Assembly (NCBI RefSeq): GCF_034350045.1
Contig: NZ_CP133781.1
Span: 5,382,501 to 5,446,500 of the forward strand
DNA length: 64,000 bases
Reading direction: 5' to 3'
Source: Pseudomonas sp. CCI4.2
GTDB taxonomy: Bacteria > Pseudomonadota > Gammaproteobacteria > Pseudomonadales > Pseudomonadaceae
This document shows positions 52,040-61,961 of the stretch, in pieces. The number at the start of each line of letters is the position of its first letter. The stretch's first letter is position 1. Under the pieces are notes generated by a model. That model searched no databases. It was not told the origin of the DNA and was given only the letters and a program-made list of their open reading frames with translations. A program made the translations under genes and the position numbers.

Positions 52040-54433
52040 TTAAAAGGTCTGACCGAGGGAAAATTGGAAAATCTGGGTGTCTGCGTTGTCTGGCGTCTTG
52101 ACCGGCACAGCCAAAGCGAAACTCAGGGGGCCTAGGGCGGTAACCCAGGTGACGCCTACACCGACAGAACTTGCCAAACCTGCAAGACCGATGTTGTCAC
52201 ATTTAGGCTTCACATCCGACGCCGCGATGGTGTTGCTGCCAGATGATCCGCAGTTAGTGTCGAATACGTTACCCACGTCCCAGAAGAGCGACGTCCGTAG
52301 CGACTTTTGATCTTTGATGAATGGCAGTGGGAACATGACCTCCACCCCTCCTTGAATCAAGACGTTACCGCCGAAAGGCAGTGCCTTGCCGTCTGGATCA
52401 ACCAGGGTTCCGGCGTTGCCGGTCACAGATTCACCACGACTCGGGGTACTGCGAGGACCGAGACCGCTGTCCTTGAAGCCACGTACCGAGTTGAAGCCAC
52501 CACCGTAGTAGTTCTCGTAAAACGGCAGACCTGAGGTCGAACCATAACCGTCGCCATAACCCAACTCGGTGTGCAGACGAAGGGTGTAGTTTTCAGTCAG
52601 CGGGTGGAAATACTGAGCGCGGTAATCAAGTTTGAAGAACGAAAGGTCGCTGCCCGGCGTGGTGGTTTCAAATACCAGACTTTGCGAATGACCGCGGGTA
52701 GCCAGAACACCTTTGTTCAAGGTTGACTCTGACCAGCCAGCAGAAGCCTTGAAGTTGAGGTATTTGTTACCTTCTTTGTTAACGAAGTCGAAAATCTCGT
52801 CAACGGTATAAACACCCGTCTTGATTTGATCCTGCTGTACCGTCAAGCCATACGTCAGACGCGACGTCTCGTTGATAGGATAGCCAAGGCTGACACCTGC
52901 ACCCAAACTGTCTACCGCATAGCTGGCCACATCGACGCTGAGATTTTTATAGTCCGTGGTGCGATAGAAAGCGTTGTAGCCCAAGCTGACGCCATCTGGC
53001 GTGAAGTACGGGTTGACGTAACCAAAGTTGTAGCGCGTCTGGTATTGGCTTTTCGTCAGACCGATGCTGACCTTATTACCGGTGCCCAAGAAGTTGTTCT
53101 GGCTGATCGAACCACCCAGGATCAAACCTGCACTCTGTGCAAAACCGACGCTGGCGGTCACCGAACCGGACGCCTGTTCTTCAACCGTGTAGTTCACGTC
53201 AACTTGGTCATCGGTGCCCGGCACTGCCGGCGTTTCCACGTTCACTTCTTTGAAGAAACCGAGACGATTCAAACGGGTTTTCGATTGGTCGATAAGGTAA
53301 GTCGAAGCCCAACCGCCTTCCATCTGACGCATTTCACGGCGTAACACTTCGTCCGCAGACTTGGTGTTACCACGGAAGTTAATGCGGTCAACGTAGGCAC
53401 GCTTGCCTGGATCGACAGCAAACAGAATGTCAACGGTGTGATCTTCGTTGTTCGGTGTCGGAACGCCGTTGACGTTGGCGAAGGTATAGCCTTCGTTACC
53501 CAGTCGACGGGTGATCAGCTCGGACGTCGTGGTCATGACCTTACGCGAAAAGACCTGACCCGGCTTGACCAGCAACAGCGCCTTGACTTGATCTTCAGGG
53601 ACTTTCAGGTCGCCGCTCAGCTTGACCGACTTAACGGTGTATTTTTCGCCTTCGTTGACATTGACCGTGATGTACACGCTTTTCTTGTCAGGCGTAATGG
53701 ACACCTGGGTCGATGCGATGTCCATGTTGATGTAGCCGCGGTCGAGGTAGTACGAACGCAGACGTTCCAGGTCGCCGGACAGTTTTTCCCGGGCGTACTT
53801 GTCGTCGTTCTTGAAGAAGGACAGCCAGTTGGTGGTCTTGAGTTCGAAGAGCCCGATCAGGTCTTCATCGGGGAAGACGCTGTTGCCCACCACGTTGATG
53901 TGCTGAATCGCAGCAACCGTACCTTCGTTAATGTTGATCTTCAGGCCAACACGGTTACGAGGCTGAGGCACGACTTCGGTAGAAACTTCTGCCGAGTAAC
54001 GACCTTGAGCAACGTATTGACGTTGCAGCTCGTTACGTACGCCTTCAAGCGTCGCACGCTGAAAGATTTCACCTTCAGCCAGGCCCGACTGTTTGAGACC
54101 CTTCATCAGGTCTTCAGTGGTGATCGCCTTGTTGCCATCGATTTCGATACTCGAAACAGAAGGCCGCTCGACCACCGTGATGACTAGAACATTGCCATCA
54201 CGGCCCAGTTGGATATCTTGAAAGAACCCGGTTTTGAACAACGCACGAGTGGCATCCACCAAGCGACGATCATCCGCAGTCTCGCCGACGTTCAGCGGCA
54301 AGGCACCAAAGACGCTTCCGGCGGAAACCCGCTGGAGGCCATTGACACGGATATCAGAGATAGTGAAGGACTCGGCGTGAACTTCGGCGATCATCAGTAC
54401 GGCGAGAACCGCAGTTAGCAGCAGACGTTTCAT
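52040..54433 (-). CDS. bamA: Outer-membrane protein assembly factor BamA
   Basis: 797 residues. Signal peptide MKRLLLTAVLAVLMIAEVHA, five POTRA domains (first one FTISDIRVNGLQRVSAGSVF) and a C-terminal 16-strand barrel with the GLGPR-like turn and the terminal FQFSLGQTF. Inserts beta-barrel proteins in the outer membrane. ATG 54433 is chosen because it gives the signal peptide; the frame is open to 54586. Downstream of rseP after 74 bases. Confidence 0.98.
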   Translation of the reverse strand: MKRLLLTAVLAVLMIAEVHAESFTISDIRVNGLQRVSAGSVFGALPLNVGETADDRRLVDATRALFKTGFFQDIQLGRDGNVLVITVVERPSVSSIEIDGNKAITTEDLMKGLKQSGLAEGEIFQRATLEGVRNELQRQYVAQGRYSAEVSTEVVPQPRNRVGLKININEGTVAAIQHINVVGNSVFPDEDLIGLFELKTTNWLSFFKNDDKYAREKLSGDLERLRSYYLDRGYINMDIASTQVSITPDKKSVYITVNVNEGEKYTVKSVKLSGDLKVPEDQVKALLLVKPGQVFSRKVMTTTSELITRRLGNEGYTFANVNGVPTPNNEDHTVDILFAVDPGKRAYVDRINFRGNTKSADEVLRREMRQMEGGWASTYLIDQSKTRLNRLGFFKEVNVETPAVPGTDDQVDVNYTVEEQASGSVTASVGFAQSAGLILGGSISQNNFLGTGNKVSIGLTKSQYQTRYNFGYVNPYFTPDGVSLGYNAFYRTTDYKNLSVDVASYAVDSLGAGVSLGYPINETSRLTYGLTVQQDQIKTGVYTVDEIFDFVNKEGNKYLNFKASAGWSESTLNKGVLATRGHSQSLVFETTTPGSDLSFFKLDYRAQYFHPLTENYTLRLHTELGYGDGYGSTSGLPFYENYYGGGFNSVRGFKDSGLGPRSTPSRGESVTGNAGTLVDPDGKALPFGGNVLIQGGVEVMFPLPFIKDQKSLRTSLFWDVGNVFDTNCGSSGSNTIAASDVKPKCDNIGLAGLASSVGVGVTWVTALGPLSFALAVPVKTPDNADTQIFQFSLGQTF

Positions 54434-54507
54434 GAAGTCCTTTCTTATTCCAACTGGCAATAAACAAACTGCCGCAAAATGCGGCAGATTCGCAACACAG
54501 CGAAGCT

Positions 54508-55860
54508 TTACAGTCGACCCAGATCGTTGACCAAGGCGAGTAGCATTACCCCGACCACAAAACTGATCCCGATCTGAACCCCCCAACCCTGCACCCGATC
54601 AGACAGCGGGCGACCCCGCGCCCACTCGACCAGGTAGAACAACAGATGCCCCCCATCCAATACTGGGATGGGCAACAAATTGAGAACCCCTAGGCTTATG
54701 CTCAGATAGGCGAGGAAATTTAGAAAATCCCCTATCCCCGACTGGGCCGAAGCGCCCGCCACTTTAGCAATGGTTATCGGTCCGCTCAAGTTTTTTACAG
54801 ATAGCTCGCCGAACAACATTTTTCTCAGCGAATCAAGGGTCAACACACTCATGGTCCAAGTGCGTTTGGCGGCCTCGCCAACGGCGGCTAAAGGCCCGTA
54901 ACTGACCTCGCGCAACATCTCCGGTGGCCAATCGACACCCTTGACCCCAGCCCCGAGATAGCCGGTTGTAGCCTTGCTGTCAGTCTTGGTCGCCAGCGTC
55001 AACGGCACGTCCAACTGCGCACCATCACGTTCAACGCGCAGGGAAATCTTTGCAGCGGGACGCAGACGAACCGCATCGACCACCTGCTGCCAATCGCTCA
55101 AGGGCTGCCCGTCAATTGCCAGCAGTCGGTCGCCGGTCTTCAGACCAGCGGCTTGCGCCGGGCCTTTCGGATCCAATTCAGCCAGCACGGGCGCCAACGC
55201 CGGACGCCACGGACGAATACCCAGCGAACGAATAGGGTCTGGCTCATCCGCGCCCTTTAGCCACTTATCCAATGTAAGCATACGGGGAGAATCAACAGTC
55301 GAACCCTGGTCGTGTACTTGCAGGGCTATGGTGCCGCTTTCGCCCAAACGCCGCACCAGTTGCAAATTCACTGCCGACCAACCCGATGTGGGCTCGCCAT
55401 CGACGGCAACAATTTCCTGCCCAGCGCTCAAGCCCGCTTTATCCGCAAGACTGCCCGACTCGACCGCGCCGATGACTGGACGTACTTGTTGACTACCGAG
55501 CATGGCCAAAAACCAGAAAAACACGATAGCCAGCAGGAAGTTGGCAACCGGCCCGGCAATTACGATGGCGATACGCTGATAGACGGTTTTACGGTTGAAC
55601 GACTGATGGACCTGATCCGCAGGCACTTCACCTTCGCGTTCATCGAGCATTTTTACGTAGCCGCCCAAGGGAATGGCGGCCAGCACATATTCAGTACCCT
55701 TGCGGTCATGCCACCGCAAAAGCGGCATGCCGAACCCTACCGAAAAACGCAAAACCTTGACGCCACAACGCCTAGCCACCCAAAAGTGGCCAAATTCGTG
55801 AAAGGTCACCAGCACACCCAATGCGACCAGGGTGCCAACAATCATATAGAGCGCGCTCAT
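54508..55860 (-). CDS. rseP: Site-2 zinc protease RseP (MucP)
   Basis: 450 residues. VTFHEFGHFWVARRCGVKV holds the HEFGH zinc site within the first membrane segment; two PDZ domains (about 115-195 and 205-285) follow. NLLPIPVLDGGHLLFYLVE holds the third ligand Asp. It cleaves anti-sigma factors such as MucA/RseA within the membrane and so frees the envelope-stress sigma factor. ATG 55860 is preferred to an upstream TTG. Confidence 0.97.
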   Translation of the reverse strand: MSALYMIVGTLVALGVLVTFHEFGHFWVARRCGVKVLRFSVGFGMPLLRWHDRKGTEYVLAAIPLGGYVKMLDEREGEVPADQVHQSFNRKTVYQRIAIVIAGPVANFLLAIVFFWFLAMLGSQQVRPVIGAVESGSLADKAGLSAGQEIVAVDGEPTSGWSAVNLQLVRRLGESGTIALQVHDQGSTVDSPRMLTLDKWLKGADEPDPIRSLGIRPWRPALAPVLAELDPKGPAQAAGLKTGDRLLAIDGQPLSDWQQVVDAVRLRPAAKISLRVERDGAQLDVPLTLATKTDSKATTGYLGAGVKGVDWPPEMLREVSYGPLAAVGEAAKRTWTMSVLTLDSLRKMLFGELSVKNLSGPITIAKVAGASAQSGIGDFLNFLAYLSISLGVLNLLPIPVLDGGHLLFYLVEWARGRPLSDRVQGWGVQIGISFVVGVMLLALVNDLGRL

Positions 55861-55895
55861 CAACTTCCTCCGTGGCGGCCTGTGCCTTGTAGCTG

Positions 55896-57086
55896 TTACC
55901 GCCCGCTGCGAGTGAGCCAGTGCTCAGCCAAAGCGCGGGCTTTCGAGTCAATCTCGAACACCGTATCCAATTCTGTTACTGCTATGACGGGCTCAAGATT
56001 CAAAACCTCGTCAATGATACTCGCGATCTCTGGGTAGCGGATGCGCCGGCCAAGAAATGCTGCAACTGCCACTTCATTGGCCGCATTCAGCACAGCCGGC
56101 GCGCTATTACCAGCCTCCGCCGCCTGTCTGGCTAACCGAAGGCACGGAAATCGCTGTTCGTCGGGCGCTTGAAAATCCAGACGCGCAATGCTGAAGAGAT
56201 CGAGCGGCGCTACCCCTGAATCAATCCGCTGCGGCCAAGCCAATGCATGGGCAATCGGTGTGCGCATGTCAGGGTTACCCAACTGAGCCAACACTGAGCC
56301 ATCCACGTAATCGACCATGGAATGGATGACGCTTTGCGGGTGAATCACCACTTCAACCTGATTTGGCCGAGCATCGAACAGCCAACAGGCCTCGATCAAC
56401 TCAAGGCCTTTGTTCATCATGGTGGCAGAGTCTACAGAAATCTTGCGCCCCATCGACCAATTTGGGTGAGCGCACGCTTGCTCAGGCGAGACGCTCATCA
56501 GGTCGGCCAGCGGTGTTTCACGAAACGGACCACCGGATGCGGTCAGCAGAATGCGGCGTACGCCAACCGCGCCCAACCCACCAGAACAATTTGTAGGCAA
56601 GCACTGGAAAATCGCGTTGTGCTCACTGTCGATAGGCAACAGTACGGCTGCGCTGCGATGCACCGCCTGCATGAACAGCGCACCGGACATGACCAAAGCT
56701 TCTTTATTAGCCAGTAGTACCTTCTTGCCCGCCTCTACCGCCGCCAATGTCGGACGCAGCCCAGCTGCGCCAACAATCGCCGCCAGCACGGTATCGACTT
56801 GTGGGTGAGCCGCGACTTCACAAAGACCGCCCTCCCCCACCAGCACTCGCGTATCGAGACCGGCTGCAGCGAGGGCATCCTGTAATCCCCGCGCCAGATC
56901 CAACTGAGGAACCACCGCAAACCGTGGTGAATGGCGAACGCACAGCGCCAGCAGCTCTTTCAACCGACTGAAGCCCGTCAGCGCGAATACCTGATACCGA
57001 TCCGGGTGCCGGGCAATGACGTCCAGCGTACTGAGGCCCACCGAACCGGTGGCGCCCAAAACGGTGATCTGTTGAAGTTTCTTCAC
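55896..57086 (-). CDS. dxr: 1-deoxy-D-xylulose 5-phosphate reductoisomerase
   Basis: 396 residues. NADPH-binding ITVLGATGSVGLSTLDVI, VLLANKEALVMSG, PIDSEHNAIFQCL and the metal-site TASGGPFRETPL are signatures. Second step of the MEP isoprenoid pathway. The start is GTG at 57086 (VKKLQQITVLG), overlapping the cdsA stop by four bases (GTGA); the ATG two bases upstream is out of frame. Full length. Confidence 0.97.
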   Translation of the reverse strand: MKKLQQITVLGATGSVGLSTLDVIARHPDRYQVFALTGFSRLKELLALCVRHSPRFAVVPQLDLARGLQDALAAAGLDTRVLVGEGGLCEVAAHPQVDTVLAAIVGAAGLRPTLAAVEAGKKVLLANKEALVMSGALFMQAVHRSAAVLLPIDSEHNAIFQCLPTNCSGGLGAVGVRRILLTASGGPFRETPLADLMSVSPEQACAHPNWSMGRKISVDSATMMNKGLELIEACWLFDARPNQVEVVIHPQSVIHSMVDYVDGSVLAQLGNPDMRTPIAHALAWPQRIDSGVAPLDLFSIARLDFQAPDEQRFPCLRLARQAAEAGNSAPAVLNAANEVAVAAFLGRRIRYPEIASIIDEVLNLEPVIAVTELDTVFEIDSKARALAEHWLTRSGR

Positions 57087-57898
57087 ATCACACCCCAGTT
57101 AGCGGCCCAGAGCAGCACCGCAAACACTGGAATGGCAGCCGTTAAACTGTCAATTCGGTCCAACACCCCGCCGTGGCCGGGGAGCAAGTTACTGCTGTCT
57201 TTAACGCCGGACTGGCGCTTGAACATGCTTTCTGTCAAATCCCCGACAACCGAGATCAGCACCACCACGGCGGCGCCAAGCAAACCGAGAACACACTGCG
57301 AACCGGACCAACCGCGAAAAATACCGACGACAGCGGTGATTACCAAACTAGCAATCAAACCGCCAAACAGGCCTTCCCAGCTCTTACCTGGGCTGACTTT
57401 TGCCGCCAGCTTGCGCTTGCCGAAGGCCTTGCCCGAAAAGTACGCACCGATGTCTGCGCCCCAAACTAGGACCATGACCGACAGGATCAACCAGTTACCC
57501 AACTCCCACTGCTTGATCAATACCAATCCCTGCCATGCCGGCAGCAGAATCACCAAACCGATCACCAGCTTGCAGACAGTGCCGGACCAACGACTACTGG
57601 TCTCAGGGTAAGTCAGCACGAGGAATGTCGCCAACAACCACCACACGACTGCGGCGCCCAAAACCCAGGGCGCCAAATCCGGCAGTACATACATCAGCAA
57701 CAGCAGCGCAGCGATTACAACGGCGTAAATGACTCGAGCGACCTGCGCGGTAAACCCTGCCAAACGCGCCCATTCCCAAGCACCCAGTGTCACCACCACG
57801 CCAATGAACACGGCGAAGCTCGCACCTTCGAGGAGAAAGAAGCCACACAGGGCAATAGGCAGCAGGATCAGTGCCGTGATGATTCGTTGTTTCAGCAT
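57083..57898 (-). CDS. cdsA: Phosphatidate cytidylyltransferase CdsA
   Basis: 271 residues with about seven or eight membrane segments. Near the C-terminus GDLTESMFKRQSGVKDSSNLLPGHGGVLDRIDSL is the CDP-diacylglycerol synthase signature, with the Asp-rich catalytic centre. Makes CDP-diacylglycerol for all phospholipids. Its ATG overlaps the uppS stop by one base and its stop overlaps dxr, forming a tightly coupled uppS-cdsA-dxr-rseP series. Confidence 0.97.
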   Translation of the reverse strand: MLKQRIITALILLPIALCGFFLLEGASFAVFIGVVVTLGAWEWARLAGFTAQVARVIYAVVIAALLLLMYVLPDLAPWVLGAAVVWWLLATFLVLTYPETSSRWSGTVCKLVIGLVILLPAWQGLVLIKQWELGNWLILSVMVLVWGADIGAYFSGKAFGKRKLAAKVSPGKSWEGLFGGLIASLVITAVVGIFRGWSGSQCVLGLLGAAVVVLISVVGDLTESMFKRQSGVKDSSNLLPGHGGVLDRIDSLTAAIPVFAVLLWAANWGVM

Positions 57899-58653
57899 TA
57901 AGCCCGGGCTCCAGCTTCTATCTGCTCGCTCGTTTTACCGAAGCGACGTTGGCGAGAAGCAAAATCTGCCAGCGCAGTGCGCATGGCATCGTGTTTGAAG
58001 TCCGGCCAAAACAGGTCGGAGAAGTACAGCTCTGAGTAGGCCAGCTGCCACAGTAAAAAATTGCTGATGCGATGCTCGCCACCGGTACGAATGCACAAAT
58101 CCGGCAACGGCAGGTCGCCGGTTGCCAAACAGGTTTGCAACAGTTCCGGCGTGATGTCTTCTGGCTGTAGATGTCCTGCCTGAACTTCACGCGCAAGACG
58201 TTGCGCCGCTTGAGCGATATCCCATTGCCCACCGTAATTGGCCGCAATTTGCAGCACAAAGCGATCGTTACCCGCAGTCCGCACTTCAGCTTCGCGCATA
58301 GCCGCCTGCAACTCGGGGTGGAACCGCGAACGGTCACCGATGATTCGCAAGCTGATGGAGTTATCGTTAAGGCGCCGAGTTTCACGACGCAGAGCGGTGA
58401 AAAACAGCTCCATCAACGCCCCGACTTCCTCGGCAGGACGCTGCCAGTTTTCACTGGAAAAAGCGAACAAGGTCAATACTTCAACCTTGGCTTCAGCGCA
58501 AACCTCAATGACTGCACGAACGGCATCTACGCCAGCTTTATGCCCGGCGATACCGGGTAAAAGACGTTTCTTTGCCCAACGATTATTACCATCCATGATA
58601 ATCGCGACATGTCGCGGTACCGATGTCAGCACAGCCTGTTTGGTCTTATCCAT
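57898..58653 (-). CDS. uppS: Undecaprenyl diphosphate synthase UppS
   Basis: 251 residues. HVAIIMDGNNRWAKKR contains the catalytic Asp, then FAFSSENWQRP and the C-terminal LCIRTGGEHRISNFLLWQLAYSELYF. Makes the C55 lipid carrier for peptidoglycan and O-antigen. ATG 58653 (MDKTKQAVL) is preferred over a GTG three codons upstream. It follows frr after 16 bases. Confidence 0.97.
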   Translation of the reverse strand: MDKTKQAVLTSVPRHVAIIMDGNNRWAKKRLLPGIAGHKAGVDAVRAVIEVCAEAKVEVLTLFAFSSENWQRPAEEVGALMELFFTALRRETRRLNDNSISLRIIGDRSRFHPELQAAMREAEVRTAGNDRFVLQIAANYGGQWDIAQAAQRLAREVQAGHLQPEDITPELLQTCLATGDLPLPDLCIRTGGEHRISNFLLWQLAYSELYFSDLFWPDFKHDAMRTALADFASRQRRFGKTSEQIEAGARA

Positions 58654-58669
58654 AAAACGCACTGACCCT

Positions 58670-59227
58670 TTATACGGCCATCAGGTCCGCTTCTTTTTGT
58701 TTCACAGCGGTTTCGATTTCCGCCACGAACTTGTCGGTCAGTTTTTGGATGTCATCAGCGGCACGACGCTCTTCGTCTTCGCTGATTTCTTTCTCTTTAA
58801 TAAGGTCTTTGAACTGGCTCAACGAATCGCGACGGATGTTGCGCACTGCCACCCGAGCATCTTCTGCGGCATCGCGTGCCTGCTTGCCGAAGCCCTTGCG
58901 GGTTTCTTCAGTCAGAGCCGGCATCGAGATGAGCAACAATTCGCCAAGGTTCGTTGGGTTGAAACCCAACCCAGAGCTTTGAATCGCTTTGTCCACGGCG
59001 CCCAGCATGTTGCGTTCAAATGCCACGACTTGCAGGGTGCGTGAGTCTTTGACCGTAACGTTTGCCACTTGATTCAATGGGGTATCAGCACCGTAGTAAG
59101 GCACCATCACACCACCAAGAATACTTGGGTGGGCCTGGCCGGTGCGGATACGACTGAACGCATGAGCCAGGGACTCAAGGCTCTTCTGCATACGGGCTTG
59201 GGCGTCTTTCTTGATTTCGTTGATCAT
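58670..59227 (-). CDS. frr: Ribosome recycling factor
   Basis: 185 residues. MINEIKKDAQARMQKSLESL start, RTGQAHPSILGGVMVPYYGADTPLNQVANV, and the long helical stretch with RKGFGKQARDAAEDARVAVRNIRRD. Frees ribosomes from mRNA after termination. Its ATG overlaps the pyrH stop by four bases (ATGA), so the two are translationally coupled. Confidence 0.98.
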   Translation of the reverse strand: MINEIKKDAQARMQKSLESLAHAFSRIRTGQAHPSILGGVMVPYYGADTPLNQVANVTVKDSRTLQVVAFERNMLGAVDKAIQSSGLGFNPTNLGELLLISMPALTEETRKGFGKQARDAAEDARVAVRNIRRDSLSQFKDLIKEKEISEDEERRAADDIQKLTDKFVAEIETAVKQKEADLMAV

Positions 59228-59967
59228 TGTTGGCCTTCCTCGATCAGGGTTCCCTCAGCGCCGCCGTGCACAATATTCAGCAGGGCGCCGGGCTTGTTCA
59301 TGTTAAATACGCGCAACGGCATCTTGTGGTCACGGCACAAACAAATAGCCGTCAAATCCATCACACCCAGCTTGCGATCCAGCACTTCATCGTAGGTCAG
59401 ATGATCGAACTTCTCGGCATGCGGGTCTTTGAAAGGATCGGCAGTGTAAACACCATCGACCTTGGTCGCTTTGAGCACGACGTCGGCGTCGATTTCGATT
59501 GCTCGCAGACAGGCTGCCGAATCGGTAGTGAAAAAAGGGTTACCGGTACCGGCAGCAAAAATCACTACGTCTTTGGCATTGAGGTGGCGCATGGCTTTGC
59601 GGCGATCGTAATGATCTGTCACACCCACCATAGAAATCGCCGACATCACGATGGCTGAAATATTGGCACGTTCCAGCGCGTCGCGCATGGCCAAAGCGTT
59701 CATCACAGTGGCCAGCATGCCCATGTGATCGCCCGTGACCCGATCCATACCGGCAGCGCTCAATGCGGCGCCGCGAAACAGGTTACCGCCACCAATTACC
59801 AGCCCGACCTGCACGCCGATACCGACCAATTGGCCGACTTCAAGGGCCATGCGATCCAGGACTTTCGGGTCGATGCCGAACTCTTCCGAGCCCATCAGGG
59901 CCTCGCCGCTAAGCTTGAGTAGAATGCGTTTATAGCGAGCCTGATAACCACTGCCCTGCTGAGCCAT
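59224..59967 (-). CDS. pyrH: Uridylate kinase PyrH
   Basis: 247 residues of the amino-acid-kinase fold. RILLKLSGEALMG opens the P-site, VGLVIGGGNLFRG, ISAIVMSAI, FAAGTGNPFFTTDSAACLRAIEIDADVVLKATKVDGVYTADP follow. Phosphorylates UMP to UDP. Downstream of tsf after a 205-base gap that holds one hairpin and no gene. Its stop overlaps the frr start. Confidence 0.98.
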   Translation of the reverse strand: MAQQGSGYQARYKRILLKLSGEALMGSEEFGIDPKVLDRMALEVGQLVGIGVQVGLVIGGGNLFRGAALSAAGMDRVTGDHMGMLATVMNALAMRDALERANISAIVMSAISMVGVTDHYDRRKAMRHLNAKDVVIFAAGTGNPFFTTDSAACLRAIEIDADVVLKATKVDGVYTADPFKDPHAEKFDHLTYDEVLDRKLGVMDLTAICLCRDHKMPLRVFNMNKPGALLNIVHGGAEGTLIEEGQQ

Positions 59968-60113
59968 TGCGAATCTCTCCTGCGGCGTTTAAAAAAATTC
60001 TGTGCGGGCTGTTTTCAGCCTGCGCTAACTCTAGTTGACGCTTTGACAGCGTCACAGGGATGCAGCCTTGTAAGCCACTTCCCTAAGGAAAACAAATTCG
60101 TTTTACCTATTTG

Positions 60114-60151
60114 AAGAAGAGGCTGCGCGCGTAAGCGGGCAGCCTCTTCTT
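60114..60151. terminator. Hairpin after tsf, probable terminator or attenuator
   Basis: AAGAAGAGGCTGC (60114-60126) pairs perfectly with GCAGCCTCTTCTT (60139-60151), a 13-bp stem with a 12-base loop. The T-run after it on the minus strand is poor (TTCTTCAAA), so termination may be partial, leaving some read-through into pyrH. Confidence 0.65.
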
Positions 60152-60172
60152 AGCGACAGTTAAAAAACCGTC

Positions 60173-61036
60173 TTACTTCTTGCTTGCTGCAACCTGTGCG
60201 GCAACTTCTTCAGCGAAGTTGTCTACAGGCTTCTCGATGCCTTCACCCACTGCAAAGCGAGTGAAAGAAACGATCTCAGCGCCGCCCTTTGCGGCCAAGG
60301 CACCAACGGTCAGCTCAGGGTTCTTCACGAACGGCTGATTGACCAAGCTGGCTTCAGCGAGGAACTTGCTGATGCGGCCTGCAACCATTTTTTCAACGAT
60401 TTCAGGTGGCTTGCCTTTGATCTTGTCTTCGTTGAGGGTCATGAACACGCCTTTCTCGCGTTCAATGGCTTCAGCAGACACTTCGGTAGGCAGCAGGAAC
60501 TCAGGAGCGCTGGCAGCTACGTGCATGGCGATATCTTTAGCCAGCTCGACGCTACCGCCTTTGAGAGCAACCACAACACCAATCTTGTTGCCGTGCAGGT
60601 ACGAACCCACGACGTCACCTTCAATACGCGCCAGACGGCGAATGTTGACGTTTTCGCCTACTTTACCAACCAGCACCAAACGATCAGGCTCTTGAGCCGC
60701 GATCAATGGAGCTACGTCAGTCAGCTTGTCAGCAAATGCTTTTTCTACGCTGGCAGCGACGAACGCTTTGAAGTCGTCCTGCAAAGCCAGGAAGTCGGTC
60801 TGCGAGTTAACTTCAACGATAACGGCAGCTTTGCCGTCGTCCTTGATGCTGATCGAGCCTTCAGCAGCGATGTTGCCTGCTTTTTTGGCTGCTTTGATCG
60901 CACCGGATGCGCGCATATCGTCGATTGCTTTTTCGATGTCGCCGTCAGCCTTGGTCAAGGCCTTTTTGCAATCCATCATGCCTTCGCCGGTGCGCTCACG
61001 CAGTTCTTTAACCAACGCTGCAGTAACTTCTGCCAT
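60173..61036 (-). CDS. tsf: Elongation factor Ts
   Basis: 287 residues. LVKELRERTGEGMMDCKKALTKADGDIEKAI (UBA-like N-terminal module), KAGNIAAEGSI and EVNSQTDFLALQDDFKAFVA, the Tu-binding core (TDFL instead of the common TDFV). Regenerates EF-Tu-GTP. ATG 61036 has AGAGGAA upstream. It follows rpsB across a strong hairpin, consistent with differential expression of the two. Confidence 0.98.
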   Translation of the reverse strand: MAEVTAALVKELRERTGEGMMDCKKALTKADGDIEKAIDDMRASGAIKAAKKAGNIAAEGSISIKDDGKAAVIVEVNSQTDFLALQDDFKAFVAASVEKAFADKLTDVAPLIAAQEPDRLVLVGKVGENVNIRRLARIEGDVVGSYLHGNKIGVVVALKGGSVELAKDIAMHVAASAPEFLLPTEVSAEAIEREKGVFMTLNEDKIKGKPPEIVEKMVAGRISKFLAEASLVNQPFVKNPELTVGALAAKGGAEIVSFTRFAVGEGIEKPVDNFAEEVAAQVAASKK

Positions 61037-61160
61037 TTCAAATTCCTCTTGGATAGGTCTTAAACCATTCCACCCGATCAAACGGGCGTTCAAATTCTTG
61101 AGAACCGTTGCTGGCTGCGGCTCATGACTGCAGGCGGCGCCAACATGGTTTTCGAGGTGG

Positions 61161-61187
61161 CAAAAAGGGGGCTAAGCCCCCTTTTTG
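61161..61187 (-). terminator. Attenuator/terminator between rpsB and tsf
   Basis: AAAAAGGGGGC-TAA-GCCCCCTTTTT is a perfect 11-bp stem with a T-run on both strands. It lies in the 181-base rpsB-tsf gap, so it should end most transcripts after rpsB and let a fraction through to tsf. Confidence 0.88.
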
Positions 61188-61217
61188 CGTACTGAGTAAA
61201 CGCTAGGCGTTTGCTAC

Positions 61218-61961
61218 TCAGCCTTCTACTACTGCTGCTGCTGGAGCCTCTTCGACGAATACGTCGGTGCCGCCATTAGCATTGTTACGACCACGGATAA
61301 CTGCGTCAGCCATCGAACCCATGTACAACTGAATGGCGCGAATGGCGTCATCGTTACCTGGGATGATGTAGTCAACGCCTTCAGGGCTGCTGTTGGTGTC
61401 AACTACGCCGATAACCGGGATACCCAGTTTGTTGGCTTCGGTGATCGCGATGCGCTCGTGATCAACGTCGATGACGAACAGTGCGTCAGGAAGACCGCCC
61501 ATGTCCTTGATACCACCCAGGCTACGATCAAGCTTTTCCAGGTCGCGAGTACGCATCAGCGCCTCTTTCTTGGTCAGCTTGGTGAACGTGCCGTCTTCTG
61601 CCTGAATTTCAAGCTCACGCAGACGCTTGATCGAGGCACGGATGGTTTTGAAGTTGGTCAGCATGCCGCCCAACCAGCGGTGATCGACGTAAGGCGAGCC
61701 GCAACGTGCAGCTTCTTCAGCGACGATCTTGCCAGCGGAACGCTTGGTGCCAACGAACAGAATCTTGTTTTTGCCCGAAGCCAGTTTTTCAACGAAAGCC
61801 AACGCTTCGTTGAACATAGGCAGGGTTTTTTCAAGGTTGATGATGTGGATCTTGTTACGTGCGCCGAAAATGTATTTACCCATTTTCGGGTTCCAGTAAC
61901 GGGTTTGGTGACCGAAGTGGACACCGGCCTTCAGCATATCGCGCATGTTGACTTGGGACAT
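61218..61961 (-). CDS. rpsB: 30S ribosomal protein S2
   Basis: 247 residues. MSQVNMRDMLKAGVHFGHQTRYWNPKM start, then KNKILFVGTKRSAGKIV, DHRWLGGMLTNFKTI and IGVVDTNSSPEGVDYIIPGNDDAIRAI. Assembles late on the small subunit near the head-platform junction. Starts at ATG 61961 behind AAGGAAC. A conserved autoregulatory leader precedes it; tsf follows behind an attenuator. Confidence 0.99.
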   Translation of the reverse strand: MSQVNMRDMLKAGVHFGHQTRYWNPKMGKYIFGARNKIHIINLEKTLPMFNEALAFVEKLASGKNKILFVGTKRSAGKIVAEEAARCGSPYVDHRWLGGMLTNFKTIRASIKRLRELEIQAEDGTFTKLTKKEALMRTRDLEKLDRSLGGIKDMGGLPDALFVIDVDHERIAITEANKLGIPVIGVVDTNSSPEGVDYIIPGNDDAIRAIQLYMGSMADAVIRGRNNANGGTDVFVEEAPAAAVVEG